A DNA stretch of 64,000 nt from Halosolutus amylolyticus (GTDB taxonomy: Archaea; Halobacteriota; Halobacteria; Halobacteriales; Natrialbaceae): the NCBI RefSeq assembly GCF_023566055.1, contig NZ_JALIQP010000002.1, positions 1,163,506-1,227,505 on the forward strand, in the 5' to 3' direction. Made by a program: the position numbers and the translations under genes. Shown here piece by piece: positions 42,839 to 52,594 of the stretch. Each line of letters starts with the position of its first letter. Positions within the stretch are counted from its first letter, which is position 1. The notes below the pieces were generated by a model that was given only the letters and a program-made list of their open reading frames with translations, did no database searches and was not told the DNA's origin.

Positions 42839-44872
42839 ATGACCAGTGACCAACGCGACGCGGCCGGCGATCCGGTCCGGATCGGCGTCGACGTCGGGGG
42901 GACGTTCACCGACGTGGCCCTCTCGGTCGACGATCGGCTTCACACCGCGAAGGTGCCGACCACCGGCGACCAGCACGTCGGGGTGCTCGACGGGATCGAG
43001 AAGGCCTGTGACCGCGCCGGCATCGACCCGGCCGCGATCGACGACTTCGCCCACGCGATGACCGTCTCGGTCAACGCCCTGCTCGAGCGCGACGGCGCGC
43101 GAACGGCGCTCGTCACCACCGCAGGGTTCCGGGACGTCCTCGCGATCGGCCGCCAGGACCGGCCGTCCCTCTACGACCTGGACGTCGAAAAGCCCGACCC
43201 GCTGGTCCCTCGCGAACGGCGGTTCGAGATCGACGAACGGACGACGACCGACGGCGTCGAGCGACCGGTCGACCCGGAGGCGGTACGGGACCTCGCGGCG
43301 ACCCTGCGCGAGCACGACGTCGAGGCCGTCGCCGTCTGCCTGCTCCACGCCTACGCCGACCCCGAGAACGAGGCGATCGTCGCCGAGACGCTCCGCGACG
43401 AACTCGACGGTCCCGTCTCGGTCTCGCACGAGGTGCTCGCGGAGTTTCGCGAGTTCGAGCGCACGTCGACGACGGCCGTCGACGCCTACGTCCGACCGAC
43501 GATCGATCGCTACGTCGGGCGACTGGTCGACGAGGCCGCGGACGCGGGGATTCCGGCACCACGGATCATGCAGGCGAACGGCGGCATCGCCGACGCCGAG
43601 ACGGTCCGCGAGCACGCCGTCACGACGGTGCTGTCCGGTCCCGCGGCGGGCGTCGTCGGCGCCGCGGCGACCGTCGACGTCGGCGTCGTCGACGGGCTGG
43701 TCACCTTCGACATGGGCGGCACCTCGAGCGACGTGAGCCTCGTCCGGGACGGGCGGGCCGAACGGACGACCGACGCCGAGATCGACGGCCTGCCGATCCG
43801 GACGCCGATGGTCGACGTCAACACCGTCGGCGCGGGCGGCGGCTCGATCGCGTGGGTCGACGCCGGCGGCGCACTCCGGGTCGGTCCACGATCGGCGGGT
43901 GCCGACCCCGGGCCGGCCTGTTACGGCCGCGGCGGGACCGAGCCCACCGTCACGGACGCCACCGTCGTGCTGGGATTCATCGGCCCCGAGACCGCGCTGG
44001 GCGGCGAACTGACCCTCGACGTCTCGGCGGCCCGCGACGCGCTCGATCGACTGGCCGACGAGGCCGGCCTCGGCGGCGCGCTCGAGGCGGCCCGCGGCGT
44101 CTACCGGGTGGCCAACGCGACGATGACCCGGACGATCCGATCGGTCACCGTCGAACGGGGCCACGACCCGCGGGAGTTCACGCTCGTGGCCTTCGGCGGC
44201 GCGGGACCGATGCACGCCGCCGCGCTCGCGGACGCACTCGAGGTCGATCGGGTCGTCGTCCCGCGGCCCGGCGGCGTCCTCTCCGCGTTCGGGTTGCTCG
44301 CGGCCGACGAGAGCCACGACGCCGCCCGAACCGTCGGCGAGGACCTCGAAACCGCGGACGTGGACTGGCTTGAGTCGGTCTCCGACGACCTCGTCGCCGA
44401 CGTGCTCGCGGACGCCTCCGATCCCGATCGGGCGCGGGTCGAGCGCGCGGCCGACTGCCGGTACGCCGGACAGAGCTTCGAACTCACCGTTTCGGTCGCG
44501 GACGGGATCGATCGGGCGGCGATCGCGGATCGGTTCCACGACGCCCACGAGCGGGTCTACGGCTACGCGATGGACGAGGCGATCGAAGTCGTCACCCTGC
44601 GCGCGACGGCGACCGTCCCCGGTACCGAGCCGATCGTCCGCCACGACGGCGCGGGCGACGCGCGCCTCGGGAGCCGCGACGCGCACTTTTCCGGCACCGG
44701 ACCGCAGGAGACGGCGGTCTACGATCGCGATCGGCTCGAAGCGGGCACGATGCTGTCCGGGCCGGCGATTCTCGAACAGGCGGAGAGCACGACCGTCGTC
44801 CCGCCGACCTGGGACGGCGAGATTCTCGCGGACGGAACGCTCGCGATGTCGCGAACGGAGGGCCGGCAATGA
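42839..44872 (+). CDS. hyuA: Hydantoinase/oxoprolinase subunit A
   Basis: 677 residues. ASKHA-type phosphate motifs: GVDVGGTFTDVAL (about 18-30) and TFDMGGTSSDVSLV (about 287-300). Family: ATP-dependent N-methylhydantoinase A, 5-oxoprolinase or acetone-carboxylase-type subunit. Works as a complex with HyuB, whose start overlaps its stop by 4 nt. Cytosolic. The sequence alone does not separate the hydantoinase and oxoprolinase roles. Confidence 0.9.
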   Translation: MTSDQRDAAGDPVRIGVDVGGTFTDVALSVDDRLHTAKVPTTGDQHVGVLDGIEKACDRAGIDPAAIDDFAHAMTVSVNALLERDGARTALVTTAGFRDVLAIGRQDRPSLYDLDVEKPDPLVPRERRFEIDERTTTDGVERPVDPEAVRDLAATLREHDVEAVAVCLLHAYADPENEAIVAETLRDELDGPVSVSHEVLAEFREFERTSTTAVDAYVRPTIDRYVGRLVDEAADAGIPAPRIMQANGGIADAETVREHAVTTVLSGPAAGVVGAAATVDVGVVDGLVTFDMGGTSSDVSLVRDGRAERTTDAEIDGLPIRTPMVDVNTVGAGGGSIAWVDAGGALRVGPRSAGADPGPACYGRGGTEPTVTDATVVLGFIGPETALGGELTLDVSAARDALDRLADEAGLGGALEAARGVYRVANATMTRTIRSVTVERGHDPREFTLVAFGGAGPMHAAALADALEVDRVVVPRPGGVLSAFGLLAADESHDAARTVGEDLETADVDWLESVSDDLVADVLADASDPDRARVERAADCRYAGQSFELTVSVADGIDRAAIADRFHDAHERVYGYAMDEAIEVVTLRATATVPGTEPIVRHDGAGDARLGSRDAHFSGTGPQETAVYDRDRLEAGTMLSGPAILEQAESTTVVPPTWDGEILADGTLAMSRTEGRQ

Positions 44873-46560
44873 GCGGGCCGTCGACCGACGGGTCCGATTC
44901 CCGCATCGATCCGGTGACGCTGGAAGTGCTCCGCAACCAGCTAGAGAGCGTCGCCGAGGAGATGGGCCAGACCCTGATCCGCGGCGCGTACTCGCCGAAC
45001 ATCAAGGAGCGCCGGGACTGCTCGACGGCGCTATTCGATTCGACGGGACGGCTGATCGCCCAGGCCGAACACATCCCGGTCCACCTCGGCGCGATGCCCG
45101 CGGCCGTCGACGCCGTGCGGGAGTGCGATCCGAAACCGGGGGACGTCTTCGTGCTCAACGACCCCTTCACGGGCGGGACCCACCTGCCGGACGTGACGAT
45201 GGTCTCGCCGATCGCGCCCGGACGCGACCACGGCGGCGGAACCGACGACCGGAACCGTGGCAACGGGAGCGGCGACGTCGCCGACCGTGAGATCGTCGGC
45301 TACGCCGTCTCCCGCGCCCACCACGCCGACGTCGGGGGAATGGCCCCCGGGAGCATGCCGGCCGGCGCACGGGAGATCTACCAGGAGGGACTGCGACTGC
45401 CGCCGATCCGACTCGTCGAGGACGGTGCGGTCCGGGACGACGTCCGATCGCTCGTGCTGGCGAACGTCCGGAACCCGCACGAGCGGCGAGCCGACCTCCG
45501 AGCACAGCAGGCGGCGAACGAGCGCGCCGAGGCCCGACTCGCCGCGCTGTTCGACGAACACGGCCGCGGGACCGTGCTCGCGGGCTTCGACGCCGTGATC
45601 GACTACTCCCGCGAGCGGATCGAGGACGAGATCGGTGCGCTCCCGGACGGCACCTACGAGGCGATCGACGTCCTCGAGGGCGACGGCGTCACGGACGAGG
45701 ACGTCGAGGTTTCGGTCGCGGTGACGATCGACGGCGAGCGGATCGCGGTCGACTTTTCCGGGACCGACGACCAGCTTGCGGGCAACCTCAACGCCCCGCT
45801 CGCCGTAGCGAAGAGCGCGGTCTACTTCGTCGTGCGCTGTCTCACGGACCCCGAGATCCCGCCGAACCAGGGCTGTTACGACCCCGTGAGCGTCTACGCG
45901 CCCGCGGGATCGCTCCTGAATCCCGACCCGCCCGCGGCCGTCGTCGGCGGCAACGTCGAGACCAGCCAGCGCGTCACGGACGTGGTCTTCACCGCCCTCG
46001 CCGGGGCCGCGCCGGATCGCGTCCCCGCACAGGGCCAGGGGACGATGAACAACCTGACCATCGGCGCGCGGGACGGGTCGTTCACCTACTACGAGACGAT
46101 CGGCGGCGGATTCGGCGCCCGGGCCGATCGGGACGGGATGGACGGCGTCCAGGTCGGCATGACGAACACGCTCAACACCCCCGTCGAGTCGATCGAGACC
46201 GAGTACCCGCTTCGCGTCGAGCGCTACGCGCTCCGGTCGGGCAGCGGCGGAGCGGGCGAGTACCGGGGCGGCCTGGGGCTGGAGCGATCGGTCACCGTCG
46301 AGACCGACGCGACCGTCTCGCTGCTCACGGAGCGCCGTCGCCACGCCCCGAAGGGCGTCGCCGGCGGCGAGGACGGCGCGACCGGCGAGAACCTGCTCGA
46401 CGGCGAGCGGGTCCCCGCGAAGACGACCGTCGACGTCGCGGCGGGGACGACGGTGACGATCCGGACGCCCGGCGGCGGCGGACACGGTGATCCCGACGAT
46501 CGCGATCCGGCGGCGATCGAGGCCGATCGGGTGGCGGGGAAAACCACGCAGACCGAGTGA
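44869..46560 (+). CDS. hyuB: Hydantoinase/oxoprolinase subunit B
   Basis: 563 residues. Family blocks: [21 protein letters not shown] at the start, the metal-site region [12 protein letters not shown] (about 100-111), [15 protein letters not shown] (about 149-163) and a glycine-rich end block [14 protein letters not shown]. Partner of HyuA in ATP-driven ring opening of hydantoins or 5-oxoproline. The A of its TGA stop (46560) is also the first base of a dispersed palindrome. Confidence 0.9.
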   Translation: MSGPSTDGSDSRIDPVTLEVLRNQLESVAEEMGQTLIRGAYSPNIKERRDCSTALFDSTGRLIAQAEHIPVHLGAMPAAVDAVRECDPKPGDVFVLNDPFTGGTHLPDVTMVSPIAPGRDHGGGTDDRNRGNGSGDVADREIVGYAVSRAHHADVGGMAPGSMPAGAREIYQEGLRLPPIRLVEDGAVRDDVRSLVLANVRNPHERRADLRAQQAANERAEARLAALFDEHGRGTVLAGFDAVIDYSRERIEDEIGALPDGTYEAIDVLEGDGVTDEDVEVSVAVTIDGERIAVDFSGTDDQLAGNLNAPLAVAKSAVYFVVRCLTDPEIPPNQGCYDPVSVYAPAGSLLNPDPPAAVVGGNVETSQRVTDVVFTALAGAAPDRVPAQGQGTMNNLTIGARDGSFTYYETIGGGFGARADRDGMDGVQVGMTNTLNTPVESIETEYPLRVERYALRSGSGGAGEYRGGLGLERSVTVETDATVSLLTERRRHAPKGVAGGEDGATGENLLDGERVPAKTTVDVAAGTTVTIRTPGGGGHGDPDDRDPAAIEADRVAGKTTQTE

Positions 46561-46641
46561 TACGGTTTACTGTACGTCATTTCCGGCGCAACCGCGATCC
46601 GGGCGGCGGTTGCGCCAGTACATCGTTACAGCAATCCGTAT
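46560..46641 (+). repeat. Dispersed nested palindrome, copy 2
   Basis: 82 bp. Left end (T)ATACGGTTTACTGTACG, right end CAGCAATCCGTAT; inner arms CCGGCGCAACCGC and GCGGTTGCGCCAG around the 10-nt loop GATCCGGGCG. The first base is the A of the hyuB TGA. The loop is the exact reverse complement of the loop of copy 3 while the outer ends have the same direction. Confidence 0.88.
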
Positions 46642-46667
46642 GAGAGAATTGATCGTCGGCGTCCGGA

Positions 46668-47000
46668 CTAGTCGAGCAAATACGCGGTGAGTTGTTCGAC
46701 CGTCTCGTCGAGCGGAGGGTGCTGTATTCGACCGGACCAGTCGAGAATATCGTCGTGAGCCAGGGAAACGACTCCCCAGGGAACGAGAAAACTCCGTTTC
46801 GGCAATCCGCCGTCGAGGAAATCGTCGTCCGTGAGGGGAATCGTTTCGTCGTACCACGTGCGCGTCGTGACCGTCACTGCGACGTACTGGTCCCCGTCGA
46901 ACGGGTGTGCTTCGGTGTTGACGATGGCGAACGGACGACTCGACGTCTCCTCGTTAAACGGGTCACCGGCTTCGACAACGTCGCCCCGCTCGTATTTCAT
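46668..47000 (-). CDS. PemK/MazF-like toxin-type protein
   Basis: 110 residues. The start MKYERGDVVEAGDPF and SRPFAIVNTEAHP have the layout of PemK/MazF proteins (G-D-V near the N-terminus, R-P near 22, then a beta-barrel core with VAVTVTTRTW). It is the second gene of a pair: its ATG overlaps the wHTH stop (ATGA). MazF-type proteins cut mRNA; the fit here is moderate, and endonuclease activity is inferred. Confidence 0.68.
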   Translation of the reverse strand: MKYERGDVVEAGDPFNEETSSRPFAIVNTEAHPFDGDQYVAVTVTTRTWYDETIPLTDDDFLDGGLPKRSFLVPWGVVSLAHDDILDWSGRIQHPPLDETVEQLTAYLLD

Positions 47001-47368
47001 TGTGCTTCCCCGTCACGCTCGTTCGGGTGTGGCGTTTCGGCACTTGCGTCACGCCAGGCGTCCATATCTTCCACTCCGAGTTGGTCGTTCAGCGCCTCGA
47101 GACTCCGACCGAGATCGACTGCCGATCGGATTCGGTCTCGATCACCGACCGCCCAGTAGGGCGGCTTGTGGCGGACGAGGCCTCGCTCCTTCAATCGACT
47201 CAGTACCGCACTCACGGCGTTCGGTTCGATGTCCGTCGCATCGGCGATTTCCTGGCGTCTGAATGCTTTGTCGTCGTTCGACAGGAGAAACGAGAGGATC
47301 CGCTCTGCGTGGGTTCGTCCGGTATCGAACTCCGATTCCCGTTCGAACGTCTCGATATCGATCGGCAT
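46997..47368 (-). CDS. Winged-helix protein paired with PemK-like gene (antitoxin/regulator)
   Basis: 123 residues. A MarR-type wHTH spans about 18-75 (FRRQEIADATDIEPNAVSAV, then LSRLKERGLVRHKPPYWAVG). A helical acidic C-terminus could bind the partner. Upstream in the pair, as expected for an antitoxin that represses its own operon. The pair is set off from hyuB by a palindrome and from cofE by about 120 nt. Confidence 0.72.
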   Translation of the reverse strand: MPIDIETFERESEFDTGRTHAERILSFLLSNDDKAFRRQEIADATDIEPNAVSAVLSRLKERGLVRHKPPYWAVGDRDRIRSAVDLGRSLEALNDQLGVEDMDAWRDASAETPHPNERDGEAQ

Positions 47369-47488
47369 AGATCAAGCTACGTGTTTGGAGAGTATGGGTG
47401 TTTTCTTCTTTGTTGTTTGGCTGTTTTCAACCGGGGTGCCAGTCTCCGGTGACGGTGCGTTTTTCACGCCGCTTTCCCTCCCTCCGGT

Positions 47489-48259
47489 ATGGAACTGGAG
47501 CCAGTGACGGACCTGCCCGAGATCCGTCCCGGCGACGACATCGCCGACCTCGTCGCCGATCGGGTCACCCTCGAGTCCGGCGACGTGCTCACCGTCGCGA
47601 GCACGATCGTCTCGAAGGCCGAGGGGCGGACGGCGGACCTGGAGGACTACCCCGTCAGCGGCCGCGCGAAGGAGATCGCTCGCCGGATCGAGGACGTGGC
47701 CGGCGAGGAGAAGGACCCGCGGTTCGCCCAGGCGGTCTTGGAAGAGAGCACCGAGGTGCTGATCGACTGTCCCTTCCTGCTCACCGAGACCCGGTTCGGT
47801 CACATCTGCGTCAACGCGGGGATCGATCGCTCGAACGTGCCCGACCACGACGTCCTCCTCCTGCCGAAGAAGCCGGCCGAGAGCGCCGAGCGCATTCGGG
47901 CCGGACTCGAAGCGCGCGGCCACGAGGACGTCGCGGTGATCGTCACGGACACCTGCGGGCGACCGTTCCGCCACGGTCAGCGCGGCGTCGCGCTCGGCTG
48001 GGCGGGGATGCCCGCGAGCCGCGACTGGCGCGGCGAACTCGATCGCGACGGCCACGAACTCGGCGTCACCGTCCAGTCCGTCGTCGACGAACTCGCGGCG
48101 GCGGCGAACCTCGTCACCGGCGAGGCCGCGGGCGGAACGCCCGCCGTCGCCGTCCGGGGCTGGGACTTCGGCGACCTCGACGGGAGCGACGAACTCTTCC
48201 GGGACGTCGAAGACGACCTCGTGCGACAGGCGCTTCGCGAGTGGAGGTTCGAGCCATGA
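47489..48259 (+). CDS. cofE: Coenzyme F420-0:L-glutamate ligase
   Basis: 256 residues with the CofE blocks TIVSKAEGR (about 33-41), LTETRFGHICVNAGIDRSNV (about 97-116) and IVTDTCGRPFRHGQRGVALG (about 151-170). It adds gamma-linked glutamates to F420-0 using GTP. Stop overlaps the mer start (ATGA), so F420 tail synthesis and an F420-using reductase are cotranslated. Confidence 0.93.
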   Translation: MELEPVTDLPEIRPGDDIADLVADRVTLESGDVLTVASTIVSKAEGRTADLEDYPVSGRAKEIARRIEDVAGEEKDPRFAQAVLEESTEVLIDCPFLLTETRFGHICVNAGIDRSNVPDHDVLLLPKKPAESAERIRAGLEARGHEDVAVIVTDTCGRPFRHGQRGVALGWAGMPASRDWRGELDRDGHELGVTVQSVVDELAAAANLVTGEAAGGTPAVAVRGWDFGDLDGSDELFRDVEDDLVRQALREWRFEP

Positions 48260-49302
48260 CGGGGACGCATCCGGGCGACGAGGGTCCGATCTGGGGCGTC
48301 GAACTCACTCCCGAACACCCGCCCGATCGGATCGCCTCGCTCGCGGCGCTGGCCGAGGACGAGGGGTTCGACGTCGCCTTTACGAGCAGTCACTACTTCA
48401 ACCGCGATCCGTTCGTCACCCTCTCGCGGATGGCCGACGCGACGGCGGACATCCGGCTGGGACCGGGCGTCGTCAACCCCTACGAGACCCACCCGGTCAA
48501 ACTCGCCGCGCAGACGGCGACGATCGACGAGGTGAGCGACGGCCGCGCGGTGTTCGGCGTCGGCGCGGGCGATCGGTCCTCGCTCGCGACCCTCGGGGTC
48601 GAGCGCGACAGTCCGCTCCGGCGGGTCCTCGAGACGTTCGACCTCGCGCGCGACCTCTGGGCGGGCGAGACCGTCACCCACGAGGGGACGTTCACGGCGC
48701 GGGACGCCTCGCTCAACCTCGACCCAACCGAGATCCCGGTCTACGTCGGGGCACAGGGACCGCACATGCTCCGCATGAGCGCGAAACACGCCGACGGCGT
48801 GCTGGTCAACGCCGCCCACCCGCGGGACCTGGAGTGGGCCGCGGGGCAGATCGAGCAGGGGCTGGCGGAGCGACCCGCCTCGGAACGGTCGAGCGGAGAC
48901 CGAAGCGACCCGCGAGACGACGCTTTCGAGTCGCTCGCCTTCGCGAGCACGAGCGTCGCCGGCGACGAGGCCGCCGCCCGCGAAGCCGCCCGTCCGCCGG
49001 TCGCGTTCATCGTCGGCGGCGCGGCCGAGCCGGTGCTCGATCGCCACGACGTCGATCGCGAGGCCGCGAGCGCGGTCAGCGAGGCGCTCGAGGCGGGCGA
49101 ACTGAACGAGGCGTTCGACCGGGTGACGCCGTCGATGATCGACGCCTTCTGCATCGCGGGGACGACCGACCAGGTCGCCGATCGGTTCGCGGCCGCGCTC
49201 GAATACGTCGACGGCATCGTCGTCGGCTCGCCGCTCGGACCGGATCTCGAGGACGCGATCGAACGGGCGAGCGAAGCGCTGGCGAGCGCAACGCAGGAGT
49301 GA
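48256..49302 (+). CDS. mer: 5,10-methylenetetrahydromethanopterin reductase-like F420 oxidoreductase
   Basis: 348 residues from MTGTHPGDEGPIWGVEL. Bacterial-luciferase-like TIM barrel with Mer features: SSHYFNRDPFVTLSRMA (about 37-53), RLGPGVVNPYETHP and VFGVGAGDRSSLATLG. Uses F420H2. In haloarchaea, which are not methanogens, it is thought to act in one-carbon/folate metabolism. The start is fixed by the 4-nt overlap with cofE; the frame is open far upstream but not used. Confidence 0.88.
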   Translation: MTGTHPGDEGPIWGVELTPEHPPDRIASLAALAEDEGFDVAFTSSHYFNRDPFVTLSRMADATADIRLGPGVVNPYETHPVKLAAQTATIDEVSDGRAVFGVGAGDRSSLATLGVERDSPLRRVLETFDLARDLWAGETVTHEGTFTARDASLNLDPTEIPVYVGAQGPHMLRMSAKHADGVLVNAAHPRDLEWAAGQIEQGLAERPASERSSGDRSDPRDDAFESLAFASTSVAGDEAAAREAARPPVAFIVGGAAEPVLDRHDVDREAASAVSEALEAGELNEAFDRVTPSMIDAFCIAGTTDQVADRFAAALEYVDGIVVGSPLGPDLEDAIERASEALASATQE

Positions 49303-49328
49303 CAATCGGCGCGTTCGATCGGCCCGGA

Positions 49329-49523
49329 CTAGCTCGAGGTGAAGAGACTGCCGACGGCCCCCAGCGTGAGCGCACCGAAGACGGCGACCGAGAAGACGAT
49401 CAGCAGCGTTCCCATCAGGACGAGAAGCGGTGCGAGGCCGTCGCCCATCGCGACGTCGCTGAAGAGTTCGACCATCTCGCCGATGTTGTCCACGATGACG
49501 TTCAGCGGTGTGACGGTGTCCAT
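49329..49523 (-). CDS. Small single-helix membrane protein, unknown
   Basis: 64 residues, acidic N-terminus and one or two hydrophobic segments (about 30-60). It is convergent with mer, with 26 nt between the stops. No domain recognised; it fits small conserved haloarchaeal proteins. Confidence 0.55.
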   Translation of the reverse strand: MDTVTPLNVIVDNIGEMVELFSDVAMGDGLAPLLVLMGTLLIVFSVAVFGALTLGAVGSLFTSS

Positions 49524-49717
49524 GTCCGGGGGTTGTCACCGATGCTACTTGGCCGTGCCGGTCCGTGCCAGCCCCCGACTGCGGCGGTGGGCGATCGCCG
49601 ATCGGGGCGATCGGTGGGGCCGTTACCGCGGCGATCGAGACCCGATCGTGGCGGCTGACGTACCGGACCGTGACGGTGGTCGGTGCCTCTAAGCCGCCGC
49701 CCTCCGTACCGGAGGGT

Positions 49718-50005
49718 ATGACCGACGACGCGACGCTCTCGGAGTTTGCTCCGTCGAGGGCCAAAGAGGAGACCGACGATCCGGAATCCGACGTCGACGA
49801 GACGGATTCGGCGTCGAACGGCGACGAAACCGGCGATCGGGTCCGCGACACGGACGCGAGCGGCGACGCGACTGCCGATCGCGCCGGTACGCCGCTGTCG
49901 ACCTACGCCTGGGGCGAGTACACCTGCGCGCGCTGTGACCGCGCAGCCGATCGGGTCTGGCGCGAAGACGGGGCGTTCGTCTGCCCCGAGTGCAAGGACT
50001 GGTGA
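49718..50005 (+). CDS. Zinc-ribbon protein with acidic head (DUF7573-like)
   Basis: 95 residues from MTDDATLSEFAPSRA. About 60 acidic, probably disordered residues, then a zinc ribbon: YTCARCDRAAD and FVCPECKDW (CxxC plus CxxC). Likely a small nucleic-acid or protein-binding factor. Many haloarchaeal paralogues have this layout. The function is unknown. Confidence 0.7.
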   Translation: MTDDATLSEFAPSRAKEETDDPESDVDETDSASNGDETGDRVRDTDASGDATADRAGTPLSTYAWGEYTCARCDRAADRVWREDGAFVCPECKDW

Positions 50006-50097
50006 CCGGCTCGCGTTCCCGCTCGGTTCCGGTAACCGCCGGCTGCTGGCGGTAACAGCGTGCTTCTCGGGGCCGATCGCCGGTATTCTCCCGAACA

Positions 50098-50104
50098 TTT
50101 ATAT
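50098..50104 (+). promoter_or_regulatory. TATA box of cspA
   Basis: TTTATAT, centre 30 nt before the ATG at 50131. Confidence 0.65.
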
Positions 50105-50130
50105 CTTCGAGGTGGTTCTATAGGCCTGCA

Positions 50131-50325
50131 ATGGCGAAAGGTACGGTCGCATTCTTCAACGACACTGGCGGTTACGGATTCATCGAGACCGAGGACGCGG
50201 ACGAGGACGTGTTCTTCCACATGGAAGACGTCGGCGGCCCTGACCTGGAAGAAGGTCAGGAACTGGAGTTCGACATCGTCGAGGCCGAGAAGGGGCCGCG
50301 CGCTGAGAACGTCGAACGGCTCTAG
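50131..50325 (+). CDS. cspA: Cold-shock domain protein
   Basis: 64 residues. RNP1 is GGYGFIE and RNP2 is DVFFHM; full-length OB-fold cold-shock domain. Binds single-stranded RNA/DNA. Strong TATA box, leaderless, monocistronic. Confidence 0.93.
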   Translation: MAKGTVAFFNDTGGYGFIETEDADEDVFFHMEDVGGPDLEEGQELEFDIVEAEKGPRAENVERL

Positions 50326-50546
50326 GCCGATCCGGAGGAGGTATCGTTTTCCGAGCGTCGATCCGGCCAGCGACGGCACCGGCGTGCACGGCATCCGTCA
50401 CTGTCACGCGAGCACACGCTGGCCGTCGACGCGCACGTACAGGTTGGATGTGCGAACAGTCGCGTAAAACGACACAAAGCATATGGGTCGGCGTCGCCCA
50501 CTCCGTACCAACAGCGGCGCCGCCGACGTTCCCGCCCGACTCATCT

Positions 50547-51527
50547 ATGACCGATTCCACGCCACCTCCGAACACGAGCGGTATGGCAACTCCCGAACAC
50601 GACGCCCTCCCGGTATCGACCGTCGCCGATCTCTGTACAGAAATCGAGGCCAACGTCTCCCGCGTGATCGTCGGCCACGACGAGGCGATCGAACACGTCG
50701 TCACCGCCATCCTCGGCCGCGGCCACGTCCTGCTCGACGACGTCCCCGGCGTCGGGAAGACGATGCTCGCCAGATCGATCGCGACGTCGATCGACTGTAC
50801 GTTCCAGCGGGTCCAGTTTACCCCCGACCTGCTCCCGACTGACGTCACCGGCGTCAACGTATTCAACCAGAAGACCCGCGAGTTCGAGTTCAACGAGGGG
50901 CCGGTCTTCGCCAACATCGTCCTCGGCGACGAAATCAACCGGGCCCCGCCCAAGACCCAGGCCGCCCTGCTGGAAGCGATGGAGGAGATGCAGGTGACGG
51001 TCGACGGCGACACCCGACCGCTACCCAACCCCTTCGTCGTCATCGCGACCCAGAACGCCGTCGAACCGAACCGGACCTACGACCTGCCGTTCGCCGAACT
51101 CGATCGGTTCATGAAGAAACTCACGCTCGGCTACCCGGACCCCGACGAGGAGGCCGAGATGCTCGATCGGACGGTCGGTCACCACCCGATCGAGTCGCTC
51201 GAACCGGTCGCCGACCTCGAGACGATCGTCCGCGCACGCGAGACGGTCGCGGGGATCCGGGTGAACGATCCGGTCCGGGAGTACGCGACGGACCTGGTCG
51301 GGTACACCCGCGAGAACGCCCACATCGGCGTCAGTCCCCGCGGGACGATCTCGCTGTTGCGCGCCGCCCAGGCCCGCGCCGTCACCGACGGGCGAGACTA
51401 CGTCATCCCGGACGACGTCGCGACCGAGGCACCGCTCGTGCTCGCCCACCGGATCAAGACGAACAGTCGCGACCGGGACGGACCAAACGTCGTCGCGGAC
51501 GCGCTCGAGCACGTCCCCGTCCCATGA
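50547..51527 (+). CDS. moxR: MoxR-family AAA+ ATPase, cluster 2
   Basis: 326 residues from MTDSTPPPNTSG; ATG at 50583 (MATPEHDALPV) is the alternative. Walker A is in DDVPGVGKT, Walker B in LGDEINRAPPKTQAALLEAMEE, sensor FVVIATQNAVEP. Like the cluster 1 ATPase but without the long acidic tail. Its stop overlaps the DUF58 start (ATGA). It probably remodels that DUF58 partner. Confidence 0.92.
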   Translation: MTDSTPPPNTSGMATPEHDALPVSTVADLCTEIEANVSRVIVGHDEAIEHVVTAILGRGHVLLDDVPGVGKTMLARSIATSIDCTFQRVQFTPDLLPTDVTGVNVFNQKTREFEFNEGPVFANIVLGDEINRAPPKTQAALLEAMEEMQVTVDGDTRPLPNPFVVIATQNAVEPNRTYDLPFAELDRFMKKLTLGYPDPDEEAEMLDRTVGHHPIESLEPVADLETIVRARETVAGIRVNDPVREYATDLVGYTRENAHIGVSPRGTISLLRAAQARAVTDGRDYVIPDDVATEAPLVLAHRIKTNSRDRDGPNVVADALEHVPVP

Positions 51528-52594
51528 GGCTCACGCACCGTGGCTGGGCGGCCGTCCTCGTCGTCACGGGGTCGATCGCCATGGGGTGGCAGTACGGGCC
51601 GCGTGCGCTGAACGCCGTCGTCACGCCGCTGGTCGTGGTGCTGGCCGCAGGGGTGCTCACCATCGCCCTGGCGGATCGGCCACGCGTCAGGCGAAGCGGC
51701 GTCGCCGAGGGGTTCGTCGGCGAAACCAGGACGGTCGAGACGACGATCGAGACGGAGCGAGCCGTCTCGGCGACCGTCCGCGACGCCGTCGGCGACGGAC
51801 TGACGGCGACCGATCCGGTCGCAGTGACGACCCTCGATGGAGAGAGCGAGTTCAGCTACGAGATCCGACTCGAGGAACGCGGCGATCACCCGGTCGGCCC
51901 CCTGACGATCGGTATCGTGGATCTCTTCGGTCTCGTCGAACGCCGGTTCGAGTACGAGGGGACGGCGTCGGTCCTGGTCTATCCGCCCATCCACGACCTC
52001 CGGGGCGGGGCCGGTCGGGACCTGCACCTGCTCGCCGACGTGGCGACGCGGCCCGATCGCGAGGAGTTCGACCACCTGCGGGAGTACGAGCGCGGCGACT
52101 CCCTGCGGGACGTCCACTGGAAGTCGGCCGCCAAGCGCCCCGACGAGGAACTGGTCGTGACGGAGTACGTCGAGAACGACGCCGCCGGGTCGGCGATCGT
52201 CGCGGCCGAGTGTACTCCGACGCGGATCGACGACCTGGCGACCGCGGTCGCGAGCGTGGCGACCTATCTGCTCCAGACGGGGGTCGACGTCGGCGTCACC
52301 CTCCCGACGGGAGCGCGCCCGCCGGGATCGGGCCAGCAGCACCACTACGACCTCCTCGGCCTGCTCGCCGTCGTCGAGGCGGGCGAACTCGACGAGGGGA
52401 CGCGTGCGACCGCCGACGTGCTCGTCCAGGCCGACGCGAACGGGACGCGGGTCATCCTCGACGACCACACGATCCCGTTCGATCGGCTCCGCGGTCGTGA
52501 CGGCGGGGACGAGAGCCGCGAGGAACGGGTGCGATCCGAACCGGCGGACCGGAGCGGTGCGGAGGAGGGTCCCTCGTCGGGGGTGACCGCATGA
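51524..52594 (+). CDS. DUF58 domain protein, cluster 2
   Basis: 356 residues. Two N-terminal hydrophobic segments (about 8-50), a beta-rich part, and the DUF58 core with PDREEFDHLREYERGDSLRD-VHWKSAAKR (about 178-206). It overlaps both moxR upstream and the transglutaminase gene downstream by 4 nt. The ATPase-DUF58-transglutaminase order is the canonical one. Confidence 0.88.
   Translation: MRLTHRGWAAVLVVTGSIAMGWQYGPRALNAVVTPLVVVLAAGVLTIALADRPRVRRSGVAEGFVGETRTVETTIETERAVSATVRDAVGDGLTATDPVAVTTLDGESEFSYEIRLEERGDHPVGPLTIGIVDLFGLVERRFEYEGTASVLVYPPIHDLRGGAGRDLHLLADVATRPDREEFDHLREYERGDSLRDVHWKSAAKRPDEELVVTEYVENDAAGSAIVAAECTPTRIDDLATAVASVATYLLQTGVDVGVTLPTGARPPGSGQQHHYDLLGLLAVVEAGELDEGTRATADVLVQADANGTRVILDDHTIPFDRLRGRDGGDESREERVRSEPADRSGAEEGPSSGVTA

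Noticed and set aside
47398..48255. Long N-terminal extension of mer
   Set aside because: The frame is open upstream but overlaps all of cofE. The start at the ATGA overlap gives normal Mer length.
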